Shown here: positions 52,301 through 63,289 of the stretch, piece after piece
Numbering within the stretch: the stretch's first letter is position 1
How the letters are laid out: every line of letters begins with the position of its first letter
NCBI GenBank assembly: GCA_914767715.1
Contig: OU612065.1
Location: 35,650,001 to 35,714,000, forward strand
Direction of reading: 5' to 3'
DNA length: 64,000 bases
Source of the DNA: Membranipora membranacea
Taxonomy: Eukaryota; Bryozoa; Gymnolaemata; Cheilostomatida; Membraniporidae
Notes under the pieces: model-generated
Seen by the model: only the letters and a program-made list of their open reading frames with translations
What the model was told of the DNA's origin: nothing
Databases searched by the model: none
Program-made: the position numbers and the translations under genes

Positions 52301-54698
52301 AACTACATGTTGACTGTTTATATTTTGTGTGTTTTTAACTCCTTGTGCAGCCTATGTGGGAGCTAATTTGTTTCTTCAATGTTTTGTATGACACTGGTGG
52401 ACGCATTGGGAGTTTAAAGATAGTCTGTTAAAAATAGTGAGGCGATGAGGCTCTACGTGCGCAGTTGCCATTATGTTGCCACTTGAGGTACAAAGCCCAA
52501 AAATAAGTTTACACTGTAGGCAGACTAAATACGAGAGGAACATGAGCTCAGCACGCCTCTACAGCCCAAAACAACAAATCTTGTCAAGGCTGACTTTTCA
52601 ATTCACTCTTTATCTGTGTCTAACCTTTTTCATTGGTTGATCATCACATATGACGAGAAATAACTCTTGTGATATGAAAAGTATTATGCACACATACAAA
52701 AGAAGAAGACAACTATCAAACTATAAGTTCAATATTTTTACCTGATGGAATCTCTCCCTATGTTCTTATTAGAAATCGATAAACAGCCATCCAAACCAAT
52801 GTCCAAGAAAAAAATAGACATCGTTCCATCTTTGAAAGCCTTAAAAATAAAGATGACCAATATTATCAATATAGATGTGAGATTCGGATTTTGCAGATTA
52901 TGAAGGATGGGGTAAGAAGGACCGACTCCCTACCATGCATGCTAAATAACCTCCTCCACATAAATTAATCTTATACTGCACCATGCCATTGCCTTGACTG
53001 CATTATTTCTTGTAGGGTGGTGGGGAGTACTTTGTATGTCTGAGTAAAATTACACTGACAAATGATATGGTTTCGGGTTTTGTTTGTTACTAAGGAAATT
53101 GAGATGATATACTACTATAAAGTGCGGATAAGTACACATAGTATATTTTTCATTTTTCTTAGGGCTGTTCCCCAAGTTGGTAACTGAAAACACGGTTTGA
53201 TTCTATTGTAAGGTCCAACTCTATCCAGTACATCTCCAGATTTAATTGATAAGACGATGTAGTTTTTGTTCATGCGCTTCAACTCTTCTGCAAAGTATTT
53301 CATCGGATTGCAGTATGAATTATTTGCCTGCTCTTGTGCCATGAAGTTGGGATAATTTCCAAACTACTTTTCAGGTAAATAAAGCGAGAGTTAATCCCAA
53401 AGAAATTCTGAAAGAAGTGCCTGTAATGTTACAGCACCTTGAGACCGCTGTCGCCAAACAGGAAATCATTTTGAAACTTTCTCAAGAAAATCCTCCTGGT
53501 AAGTTGGGCATGATGATAATAATGGTTTAAATGCTGTCTGTATGACTTGATACAATAATCAGTAACCGTGTTTCGCCTGTGGGCCTAAATTGGAAAAGAT
53601 GAGTTTCACTCTATTATAGTTACAAAAAATAACTGACTAGGTCCCTGCAATTCTTGTATTTCTGCAAATCATATAATATCAATATTGGTGCCATGCCGTT
53701 CTCTCCTAGCCTGTGTTGTCGAGCTTCGTTTTGGGGATGGAGGAGACGGGTTTGTATCTCCAAGTTGAACAACACTTAAAAAGGAAGACAGCTCAACACT
53801 GTATAAAGATTTTCAGCCGTTGTCTATGATTATCCATGTTATTTGTTTTTGTTTTAGATTTAAAACTGTAGCTACACTGCAACCTAAACATTGTGCAGTT
53901 GAGGGATCTCCAACGTATTAATGAATCTGCTTTTATCATAACCGTACCTGACAGTCTGGCCTCTCTATGAGGGACTTACACCAAAAATAATTAAGACTAA
54001 TCCAATGCTGCGTCACTTGTTCTTTAAATGAATCGTAGAATCAGTCTTATGTTTCACGCTTTCTCTTTGTTCCTTCTTCAAATGAACTTAACCATATTTT
54101 TTCTAGTGCAAATTATATTTACTATAAGTTGTGTTCGTGTGTGCTTCGACAAGCAAATGCACCAGAAGTTTCATTGTCCGCTTTCCTCAATGTTTGGGGT
54201 TTTAGGCCTATGCGTAATACCCCCTCTAAGTCGTTGTCTGGAGACTTTTTACGCTATTTTGCGGCATCTTTATAATATTAATTCTTTGACAATCAGTCTT
54301 TTGTATTTACTTAATGTATCCTTAGAGAATTCTAAACAATAAAAGGAGAAAAATGGCAATCATTGAAAATTTCTTCTTTTAAAATGACTTATATTGACGT
54401 CTTCATGACAGGTGAAATCATTAATCCACCAGGAATCAGCTTAAAAAGTTGTAAAACTCACGTCTTTTTATCTACAAGACCTCTCAGTTTTCTGCACATT
54501 TGAACAAAGTCGTCAGAAGCATATATAATGACGATGAACTGCATGTGCCTGCAGTGCCGAGCTGGTAACCCAGGTACGCCTCTTTACGGCCCTCTGCTTG
54601 ATGAGGAGGGAGGATTCCGAGGATTTCCTGATACTCCGCTGCCTACAGAGGGATACGTTGATGATCAGCATGAGACGTCAGATACCTGCATCAGGTAA
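49400..54698 (+). CDS. Nuclear-receptor ligand-binding-domain protein, 7 exons, 277 aa, no DNA-binding domain seen
   Basis: Exons 49400-49528, 50117-50210, 50422-50510, 50946-51144, 51914-51987, 53375-53498 and 54574-54698 join with correct phase. The product resembles the ligand-binding domain of NR1-type receptors (ROR/HR3/E75). An opening helix reads SLEQLTKSIAEVYWSVTEDV. The helix 3-5 signature is FFAQCPLIKDINEDDTKSLS. RYNRAWMESILPADFVEYL is followed by FSINELALLAALSLTPDIPG, a typical helix 7-9 region. PLYGPLLDEE (residues 239-248) is in the helix 12/AF-2 place, and a 29-residue tail follows. ATG 49400 follows an in-frame TGA and a splice acceptor (ATACAG). No two-Cys4-finger DNA-binding domain is visible between 46769 and 49399. 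Family placement beyond nuclear receptor is uncertain. Confidence 0.85.
50422..50510 (+). CDS. Receptor exon 3, LBD signature segment
   Basis: Acceptor TTTGTAG, donor GTAAGT. Encodes FFAQCPLIKDINEDDTKSLS, then AHSYLSVWM, aligning by eye with the FAK..PGF..L...DQ..LLK signature. The expected Lys of helix 3 is Gln, DQ is DT, and LLK is LSA. Confidence 0.82.
54574..54698 (+). CDS. Receptor last exon with helix 12 and stop
   Basis: Completes a split Gly codon, then reads TPLYGPLLDEEGGFRGFPDT and a Glu/Asp/Thr-rich tail ending DTCIR. The stop TAA (54696-54698) lies inside a good splice-donor consensus (CAG/GTAAGA). A polyadenylation hexamer about 50 bases later supports an end here. Confidence 0.75.
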
Positions 54699-54748
54699 GA
54701 AATCAGTGTCTGTATAAGACTGACACAATAATATTTAGAGAAATTAGA

Positions 54749-54754
54749 AATAAA
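54749..54754 (+). promoter_or_regulatory. Receptor-gene polyadenylation signal
   Basis: AATAAA 51 bases after the receptor stop codon, a normal spacing for a short 3' UTR. Confidence 0.55.
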
Positions 54755-56439
54755 TCAAACTTTTCTGAAGTTATTTTTTAATGAATAATAGTGTCGGTTT
54801 GTTAGAAGTGGTTTCTTGGATGATTTTTATTGAGTGAAATTTCTCTACTCTATTTAACTCAACCTCGCAAAGCTTCTGTGCAGTAGTGACCTTATCAAAC
54901 CATTACACATCGTTTTCAGCTAATTATTTGGAAGAGGCGGATGGTCTTGGTGAGTTTTCGTCTGCCTGAAAATACTGGTGAGAGTCTGATTGTCGATCTG
55001 TGAGACAGAACAAGAGACTCGAAGTTGTTGTAACAGTGTTATTTATCACAAATATACTGTCAGCATACATTTTGCTCTCAACTTACTAAGGAAGCGGCAA
55101 CAGTCATAATGCTCAGTGCGTAAACATTTATCACGCTTGTCATAATGTTATCCTAAAACTAAACACAGTGACGGTATATCAATGTCACACTTACAAGTTT
55201 TATGGAAATTATCGCAATATCTTGTTTATATGAGAGAGGGAGTTGGGAAGGTTTATGACATATTAGAAAATATTAGGATATGTGAGAAAACATTATGAAA
55301 TGTGATAGTGCATAGTTCTCACTGGGCAGTTGCTGGCAGAGGTTGTGTCGTGTCGCTAGAAGGATTTATTTGGGACCTCTGACACTGCAGTACTTTGATT
55401 TGAAAATTTGGTAAGAGCAGCATATTTATGTATCAACGATCTATTGCTATGGTGAAATTTTTCTTTTAATCATTTCTTGAGAGATATCTTTCCTACAAAA
55501 TCCAGGCCAAGGCAATGTTGAATGACTATTGTTGGCTAGGTACAACAACATATTATTGTTATTACAACTCTAAGCATACTGCTTGAAGCCAAAGGTCTTT
55601 TGATTTGGTATTAGGAATACAACCAGATTGTGGCTGGTTTCATTAACTTGCAGGTAATTGTTTACTAAATTGACAATCATGTTATTACTTGGGGAGGTCT
55701 GAATGAATCACACTGTGATAGTACGAGTGTAGTACGGATGTTTTCATTCTCGGAGCATCGCAGACATCATAGTACCGACGACTCCTTCTTAGATAACAGG
55801 TCGTGTAATTGGGTAGATTTCACCATATCCAGGTCACGATTGGCTACTTGGTCAATCATTAAGCTTCTAATTATTGGATAATATATCAAATATATTCGCC
55901 ATATTGTTTTTATACACAAATTTCATGTAGATAGGTAAAAGTATCTTGAAACACAGTGATGAAAGCGGACCATATCTGTGATTACATTCGCATGGTAATT
56001 CTAGTTTAATCTTGTATGCAGCTTCTTTGCTTAAGTTATAATATTGTAGGAGTTCCTCGAGCTGACCGTCTAAGAAAACTGGCCTCGCTGATGTGATGTC
56101 ATTTTTAATAGAGTGAACCATGTTTTTCACCAAATCCCAATTATATGCTTTATAAATCAATAGGGTTAGGGCTGCTAATTAAGATGAAAATCAAGCTCTA
56201 CCGTGTAAGATGGATATAAGATTTTGTCAGGATAATTATAAACTGCACATCCACTTGATTTTCCCATTACAGTTAAGTAATTGGTTGGTGTAGTGACAGC
56301 AGAAGAGACGACACTATATGACCACCTGGTCAGTGCTGTCTATCTGTTGCTGACGCTGTCGCTGCCTGTGTTGCTCCTCTACCTTTTTTTGCTAAGCTTA
56401 GTGAGGCTAGAAGAAGAAGTTCTGATTTCTCTTTACAGA
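54755..56439. other. Intergenic region between receptor and SLC6 genes
   Basis: About 1.7 kb. Bases 56281-56438 are more GC-rich, open in the frame of the SLC6 start but without an ATG, and end in CTTTACAG; they may be promoter or 5' UTR. A 97-codon minus-strand open frame lies at 55867-56160 (see findings). Confidence 0.5.
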
Positions 56440-59400
56440 ATGGTGGCGGACTCGTTGTCTCAGCATACTATGGAGAATGGTAAATCTTCAGACGCTACGC
56501 TGTCGCTGGTCACAACCTGTAACGATAAGGTATGACACACAGCTGTTCATTTATTTAAATTTTTCAATTTATCAACTATGGCTTTTTATTTTCGGTTTCC
56601 TTTCACAGACAGACGTGCTATCAACACTTATATGAAATTGCACTATTTTATCTGTGGTAGCTAGCTATTTTGTAACTGTAAATTTTTGGATTGGATAACC
56701 TAAAGTTATCTGCGCATCGTTGAAACAAAAAATAAAGACAATATGAGAGGATGCAGGTGTTGTTTCCAACATAACAAAATTATACTATTGTGTGTAGGCC
56801 TCAAGAATGATGCAAGCTGCTGGCATCAGAGGATAAGATTGGCAGGACATTTTTTGCGAAAATTTTTCTTGATATTTTTTGCGTTGACCTGTAAAGTGTT
56901 GACTTTGATGGTGTATCGATTCAGCTAATGAGTTTTCTCGGCAGCACTCGGAGATTAATTAGAGAACTACCTCGCAGCTGTCTCTGGAGACTTTTTCCAG
57001 GTTATATCGGATACTTGTGATAGACTTCTACAATAGAGTCACCTGTACGATTAACTCAACATGCGCTTGATTGCGACCGACTGCAAAATAATTCATTGGA
57101 CAAAATTTTGAAAGTTGTAAAGTACACCTTCAAATTAATAAGAGCATGTTTCAGGAAATTTTGCGTTGGTGGTTTGGCAATGGTTTATTTGAAATCACTA
57201 GAAAATTACCGAAAACTATCACCAATAATTAATCTTATTGATTGAATGTTTTATGAATGGAAGAATAATGAAAATTGTGCAGCGATGTTTTACCAGGTTA
57301 TTACTATTGTCAACGGCCAGTGAAAATATATCTGTTCCTTCCTTCTGCAGCGAGGAGTTCAACCAAGGTCATTATCCAGGTAATAATAATTACAAAGCTT
57401 ACCTAATGGCATCAGTTCCCACTACTCATTTCCATCCTTTGACAATCTTATTGTACTGTTCATTGATTAGCCTGTGTTCCTATTCTTCAGGATAACCCGA
57501 CACAGTATAAGACTGATGTGATGTACGCCAAGCCTAAAGAACAGGAGGAGCCTAAACGTGACACTTGGGGCAAGAATTTTGAGTTCCTCTTATCTGTTAT
57601 TGGCTTTGCTGTAGACCTGGGTAACGTCTGGAGGTTTCCGTATATATGCTACGATAATGGGGGAGGTATAGTCAATTAGATTAATATATTACTTATAATA
57701 TATTACTTATAATTCACTTTTACAAAAAATACTTTGCTCTTTCCATCCTTTTTTATTAGCTTTCTTTCACTTGTCATTCTGTTTTCAAATGTTGAGAGTG
57801 ATTTTATGATATCCCATTCTATATTTTGCAATCTATATTGCATTTGTACTAGATGTCTAGAGCACTACATTGTAAACTATATCAAGTCATTGTGATGGGT
57901 AAGGGAAAGGAAAAGAGAACAGCAAGTATTTGAATATCTTAGAATGTTGAAATCTGATAACAACAAATATTTTATGTTTTCCTCACCGCTCTAATGTAAT
58001 GTATATCGACACATACACAGAGGGGGTGGGTGCTGTGGTGTTGTGTAAAAGTAACACCTTAACAAAAGTGTCAAACGCATGTGTTGGTATTATTATTACG
58101 AAAGTTCCAACTATTAAAGTGAGCGTCACCACATAATGTCACTATATATGAACCCTTGGTGTTTGCATACAAGTTTTGGCCTAATTGAAGAATTTTATAT
58201 GAAGTATTGAATACTCTGTTTCATTATTATTGCCATAGTTTTCTCAGTTATTGAATAGATAAGGGGTTTTTCATTTCCCTGATCAGAGCTGTGAACTTCC
58301 TGACAATAATAGCTGTGTTTTTTTATTTTTCCTGTACAGACTAATAAAGGAAGCCTCCGGCATCATTAGGATGTCTTAGTGTAAATATTATTATCGAGCG
58401 GGTCCAGTTTATTTTTATCTTATGATACCTGATAGGATAAAAATACACACAAAGCTATTCAAAATAGAAGCCAGATCTTGTGCCAATTTTTTGTGATGAT
58501 TATGATTTTTGTAATATTTTACTGCTGGGGTACTTGCAGATATTTATGAGAAGAAGCGGGATTCCAATATAAAATCTCACAAATAATTTTCTGTAGCATA
58601 AATCATGTCCAACTTGAATTATCAAAGGTGTCTAAACTTCAACTAGTATATTTTGTCTTCGTACAGGAGCATTTCTGATACCGTACTGCATCATGTATGT
58701 GTTTGGAGGTCTGCCCTTATTTTATCTGGAGTTGTGTCTCGGACAATATCAAAGAGTAGGCTGTATATCAGTATGGAGGAGAATATGTCCGCTGTTCCAA
58801 GGTAGGATGTGTGAACGTACTCAGCAGTAGAGAACTTAAACATGCTAAGCTGTCAACACCTTTAAGCACGTTCTGTACATGTGACCTGGCCCCTCACCTT
58901 GTTAATTTCCGATTTTCTAATTAAAGTTTCCATGGAATTTATCTAGATGGAACATATAATAGAAATGCCATTAGTAGAAGTTACAAACATGATTGGTAGT
59001 TTTAATTATAAGGAATCAATCTTTTCCCAACACGCAACGGCAAGTAGCCTGATAAAAGCTCCATCTTCTATGGTTTACCTGAATCTAACAGTGGCCTGGT
59101 TGTTTTTGAGTGTTTTTCAATCAGCTACTCAACATTAAGGTGTAAAAACAGGGTACTTTTGCTAACAGATCTTTTCAAAGTTCTATTTCCAATTTCTAAA
59201 GGACATTTTCTTCTATTCTTTACTGTAGGTATTGGTTACGGAATATGTATGATATCGTTTTATGTATCAATATACTACAACACAGTGATAGCCTGGGCGC
59301 TATATTACTTCTTCGCCTCATGGAAGAAGCAGGTACCGTGGAAGGGTTGCGGACATCCCTGGAACACTGAGTATTGTAAGGAGTTTGAAGACGCCTACAA

Positions 59401-62400
59401 GAGTAACGATACCAGAGACAAATCAGGAGCTCAGGAGTTCTTCAAGTAAGTATAGAGTGGATCAACGCCAGGGAGAAATAGTTCTGATGGCTACGTCAAA
59501 TGTCTTGCTTTGTCTGAAATTCTTGTTTTGTACTGACTGACAGCGGCTTTGAGGCCTTCATAAAAAAACACACACAGGTGTACAAACACCATCATAACAA
59601 GCTTTAAAGAATTCAATTAGCCATAGCCCATAGTAGAAACAAAGATTGATAACCGGGGAAGACGAGGAGAATTATCAGTTGGTTGTCAGCCCTTTTATGA
59701 AACTATTATAAATAAGTTTGGGATTTCAAGGTTTACAGTGATAAGGTCAAGGTATATAGCATGTCGCATTTTAGTTTTCCTACACAATTTACCACCCAGG
59801 GAAATAACGAAATAAATGTAAAACCATGTAATACTGTGGTTTGTAGTTACGAGGTGTTGGAGATACAGAGATCTGATGGTCTGGGAGATCTGGGTAGTAT
59901 TAAATGGTCCATAGCTCTCTGTCTGCTGGCTGTGTTTGTTATTGTCTACTTTTCTCTATGGAAAGGAATCAAAAGTTCTGGCAAGGTAAGATAGTTTGCA
60001 CGGTTCCAATATATTGGCCAACCATAGCATTGACTCCGTACAATTCTACACCAACTCTGAATAACTATTTCTGTTCTGATATATTTTGGGAGGTTTGTTT
60101 GACAGATGATTTACTTATTTTCTACCACTTTTACAATACACGGGATCCGGTTGTAACTTCATGATTCAGTTTACTTCTGATTTTTGGCGCTGACCTTTTT
60201 CCCTCCTTTTAGAGTCTGCATTGGTATCAGCCAACAGTCTTTCCAAGATGTAAATCCAATTTATTGGAGTGGATGCCATTTTTTTATGATAAGCCTTTCT
60301 AATTTGAAAGAAACCAAATGCAAATCAAATGCACAATTTCATATGGTGGTAATTATCTGGATGGTTACAGGCAGTGTGGGTGACAGCGATATTCCCTTAC
60401 ATTGTATTACTCATACTACTGGTAAGAGGTGTGACCTTAGAAGGAGCTTGGCTAGGTATCAGCTTTTATCTTACACCTGTCTGGAAAGATCTCCTCAAGA
60501 CAGACGTGAGTAACATTTATATGGTGGATGAAGGGAGTTTGGGACAAGCTGTGAAAATCTATACCCAATCCTGCCGGTGGCTTGGTGTGGGGATTGGGAT
60601 ATGAGTTGTGTACACTACTTATCAGGGTGGACAACTCATTTCATCCCCCCATTACAAACTTTAGAAGAGTGTGATCGAAATTAGAAACCTCAAATAAGAA
60701 ATATGATTTCGTAATCAGTTACGAAACACATTATCAATATCGTGTTGATTTCAGTATTGAAGAGCTTCTTCTGTCTATAAACTTTGAGCTTGTAAGAAAA
60801 TTTTGTGATTGGCACAAACCTCATGCTAACGGATGACACACTCAATCTCCAGATAGCTTTGGCCAGGTAAAATGTTCCCACCTCTGATGGTCTAATTTGA
60901 CAGGTTTCATCACAGCGACTAGCCGAGTACTAGCCTATGAAACATTTTAAAATAATCATATCTCTCTGCAGGTGTGGATAGCAGCGGCTGCTCAGGTTTT
61001 CTTCTCTCTTGGACCAGGATTCGGAGTCCTACTGGCTTTATCGAGTTATAACAAGTTTCATAATAACTGTTACCGAGATGCCTTGATAACCAGCTCCATT
61101 AACTGTCTCACAAGTCTGCTAGCTGGATTTGTTGTTTTCTCTGGTATCGGCTACATGGCTACTAAACTTCAGAAAGATGTGAGAGAAGTAGCTACTGAGG
61201 GTAAGAGCACTAATCCTCCTCTTGTCGAAAACTTTAGACATTCATTCTTCATCGAGTTAGCAATCAATGTTATTTGTTTTAGTGACAAAATTTGTTGCTA
61301 TCAACACACAGTGCAGTGCTGACATTGAACACAATATATTCATACATACCTTACTTTCAGATCACTATTGCGGTAATAGGAGAATAGTGGTATATTTTAT
61401 TTTTGGCAGGACCAGGTCTGGTGTTTGAGGTCTACCCGGAGGTGATAGCACAACTCCCTGGCAGCCCTTTCTTTGCGGTTATGTTCTTCCTGATGTTGAT
61501 AACACTTGGCCTCGACAGCACAGTATGTCCATAAGTATTACATTTCATCATCAATTATATTATAATTGGTGATATTGTTCCCATAATGCGCCTTTTCCTT
61601 TTCCTACAGACACCTGATCGAACATTGGCCTTATTTCTTGGGAATTCCAAGAATTGCATTGTGAGATATTGTTCAATTTGCTCTATTGAGAACAATCATC
61701 ATTTTCATCTTCTATCAATAACTTGTACCAATATTCAGTTGTTCCACTATCACAACAAAAAATTAGGTAATTAAAATTGGTCAGACGCAAAATTGTGACT
61801 GATCTTTGTTGTTGCTAAGAGTTCAATCTGATCAGTAATCTTATATAGATATACACATACACATTTCTTATATAGATATACACATTGCAGCTGACCCATT
61901 AACTGCTCACATTGCTATCTCCCCACAGATTGCTAGAATTTTATTTTGTTTGTAGTTTGGAGGATTGGAGGCATTTATCACAGGGGTATTAGATGAGTTC
62001 AAGTGGTTACGTAAGCGCAGGGAGGTGTTTGTTGCCTGCCTTCTCTGTATTTGTTTCACCACGTCGTTAGCCACTACAACATACGGGGGTAAATACTTGG
62101 TACAGTTCCTCGATGCTTCCGCTGCTCCTATCTCTATACTCTTCATTGTATTCCTGGAGTCAGTGGCAGTCAGCTGGTTCTATGGTGGGTTTGGCAGCAT
62201 CACTTCACAATAGAATATCAACAAGTTCTGCTTTATGTGTTTCATCTGAACAATCAATCTAGTGAACATCTAAGAATTGTCATTGCAGGAGGGAAAGGGT
62301 GGCTGAGAGGATATATATAATTTTGGAGCTTTACCTTCATTGATCAAGAATTTAAACAGTAGAACAATCCATTACTGATCTTCAAAAAACATATAAAGAA

Positions 62401-63289
62401 ATGAGAGAGCAAATGGCTTGTTGAGTAAAAAGAGGAAAATGTGTATAAAAAAAAGAAGAAGATCTGATTGGTCAAATCCAATAGACAGAAAATGTCTATT
62501 CTTATATCTCCGTACAGCATAATTATACCTCTAGCCGTCATACTAGTGACAGTCATTCGCAGTATGCAGTATTATATTTTTTAGGTTTCAACAGATTTAG
62601 TGAAGACATCAAGGCAATGATAGGGTTCCAACCTGGATACTTTTGGAAGGCTTGCTGGGCTGTGGTTAGTCCTATATTCTTGTTGGTGAGTCTTCAAATC
62701 TCTCTCTGTCCAGACTGACAATAAATCAACTAACATGATTTAGGAAACTTTTTTTTGGTGCATGAATGGTGAAAGTTGCGAGTTTTAGTTTGTTCATTTT
62801 ACATTTCTGCAACCAGGTAACATAGTTAACTTGAAGTAAAATAGCTGATTTTATTTTACAGGCTCTGTTTTGCTTGTCAATCTGGAAGCAGACGACCCAT
62901 CCGACGCTGGTAATAGGCGGATACGAGTATCCTAAATGGTCTCAGTATGTAGCCTGGACGATTGTTGGATCCTCACTCATATGTGTCCCTATTTGTGCTG
63001 TCGTAAAACTACTCTATGCTGAAGGAACTTTCAGACAGGTAAGTACTATATTATCATAGAGTAAGGATATATATATCCTTACTCTGTGATATTATTGTCA
63101 AGATGTATTGACTTTCATTGTATATCCTATTCAAATAAATGTGCAACTTTTCCTTGCCTTATTGGGTAAATTTACTGTTTTTATCTCATGCAGAGATTGA
63201 CCACTTGCTTATCACCAGAGGAGGAGCCTGATATTCCCGATGAGTGTCTCACAACGTCGACTACATGTACTGAAGGTGCCAAAGTGTAA
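56440..63289 (+). CDS. SLC6A4: SLC6 monoamine transporter, serotonin-transporter-like, complete 12-exon model, 611 aa
   Basis: Na+/Cl- coupled reuptake carrier of the plasma membrane with 12 membrane spans. Exons 56440-56529, 57491-57665, 58667-58801, 59229-59445, 59847-59985, 60371-60505, 60972-61200, 61410-61522, 61956-62184, 62585-62685, 62862-63038 and 63194-63289 (TAA) join in phase. TM1 is [20 protein letters not shown] with Asp72, the residue that binds the amine in SERT/DAT/NET. TM3 has YYNTVIAW. The large outer loop keeps the Cys174-Cys183 pair and an NDT glycosylation site. TM6 has [16 protein letters not shown]8 [11 protein letters not shown]. The segment [15 protein letters not shown] is nearer to SERT than to DAT/NET. 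Length is close to human SERT (630 aa), mainly with a shorter N-terminus. The ATG was chosen because it is the only in-frame Met in an acceptor-bounded exon; DAT-like or invertebrate-specific monoamine carrier is the alternative. Confidence 0.96.
57491..57665 (+). CDS. SLC6A4: SLC6 exon 2 with transmembrane segment 1
   Basis: Acceptor TTCTTCAG, donor GTATAG. Ends the cytoplasmic N-terminus ([14 protein letters not shown]) and carries TM1 with the Asp of monoamine carriers and the NVWRFPY signature. Three glycines follow and the third is split by the intron. Confidence 0.97.
59229..59445 (+). CDS. SLC6A4: SLC6 exon 4, TM3 and outer loop 2
   Basis: Begins [20 protein letters not shown] (TM3) and continues into outer loop 2 with [11 protein letters not shown] (conserved disulfide pair) and the sequon NDT. 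The donor splits AA/GTAAGT; the next exon supplies T, giving Asn. Confidence 0.96.
61840..61885. repeat. 27-bp tandem duplication in SLC6 intron 8
   Basis: CTTATATAGATATACACAT appears twice at a 27-bp period. Confidence 0.75.
63048..63095. mobile_element. 34-bp palindrome flanked by 7-bp direct repeats, copy 2
   Basis: Core 63055-63088 has the same arms as copy 1 (AGAGTAAGGATAT, with one arm-end mismatch, CATAG against CTGTG) and a 6-base AT longer centre. ATATTAT flanks both sides. It begins about ten bases after the donor of SLC6 intron 11. Confidence 0.6.

Noticed and set aside
56281-56439. In-frame hydrophobic extension upstream of the SLC6 start
   Set aside because: There is no ATG in the extension; the frame opens only from a TTG after a stop, and a consensus acceptor precedes the true ATG.
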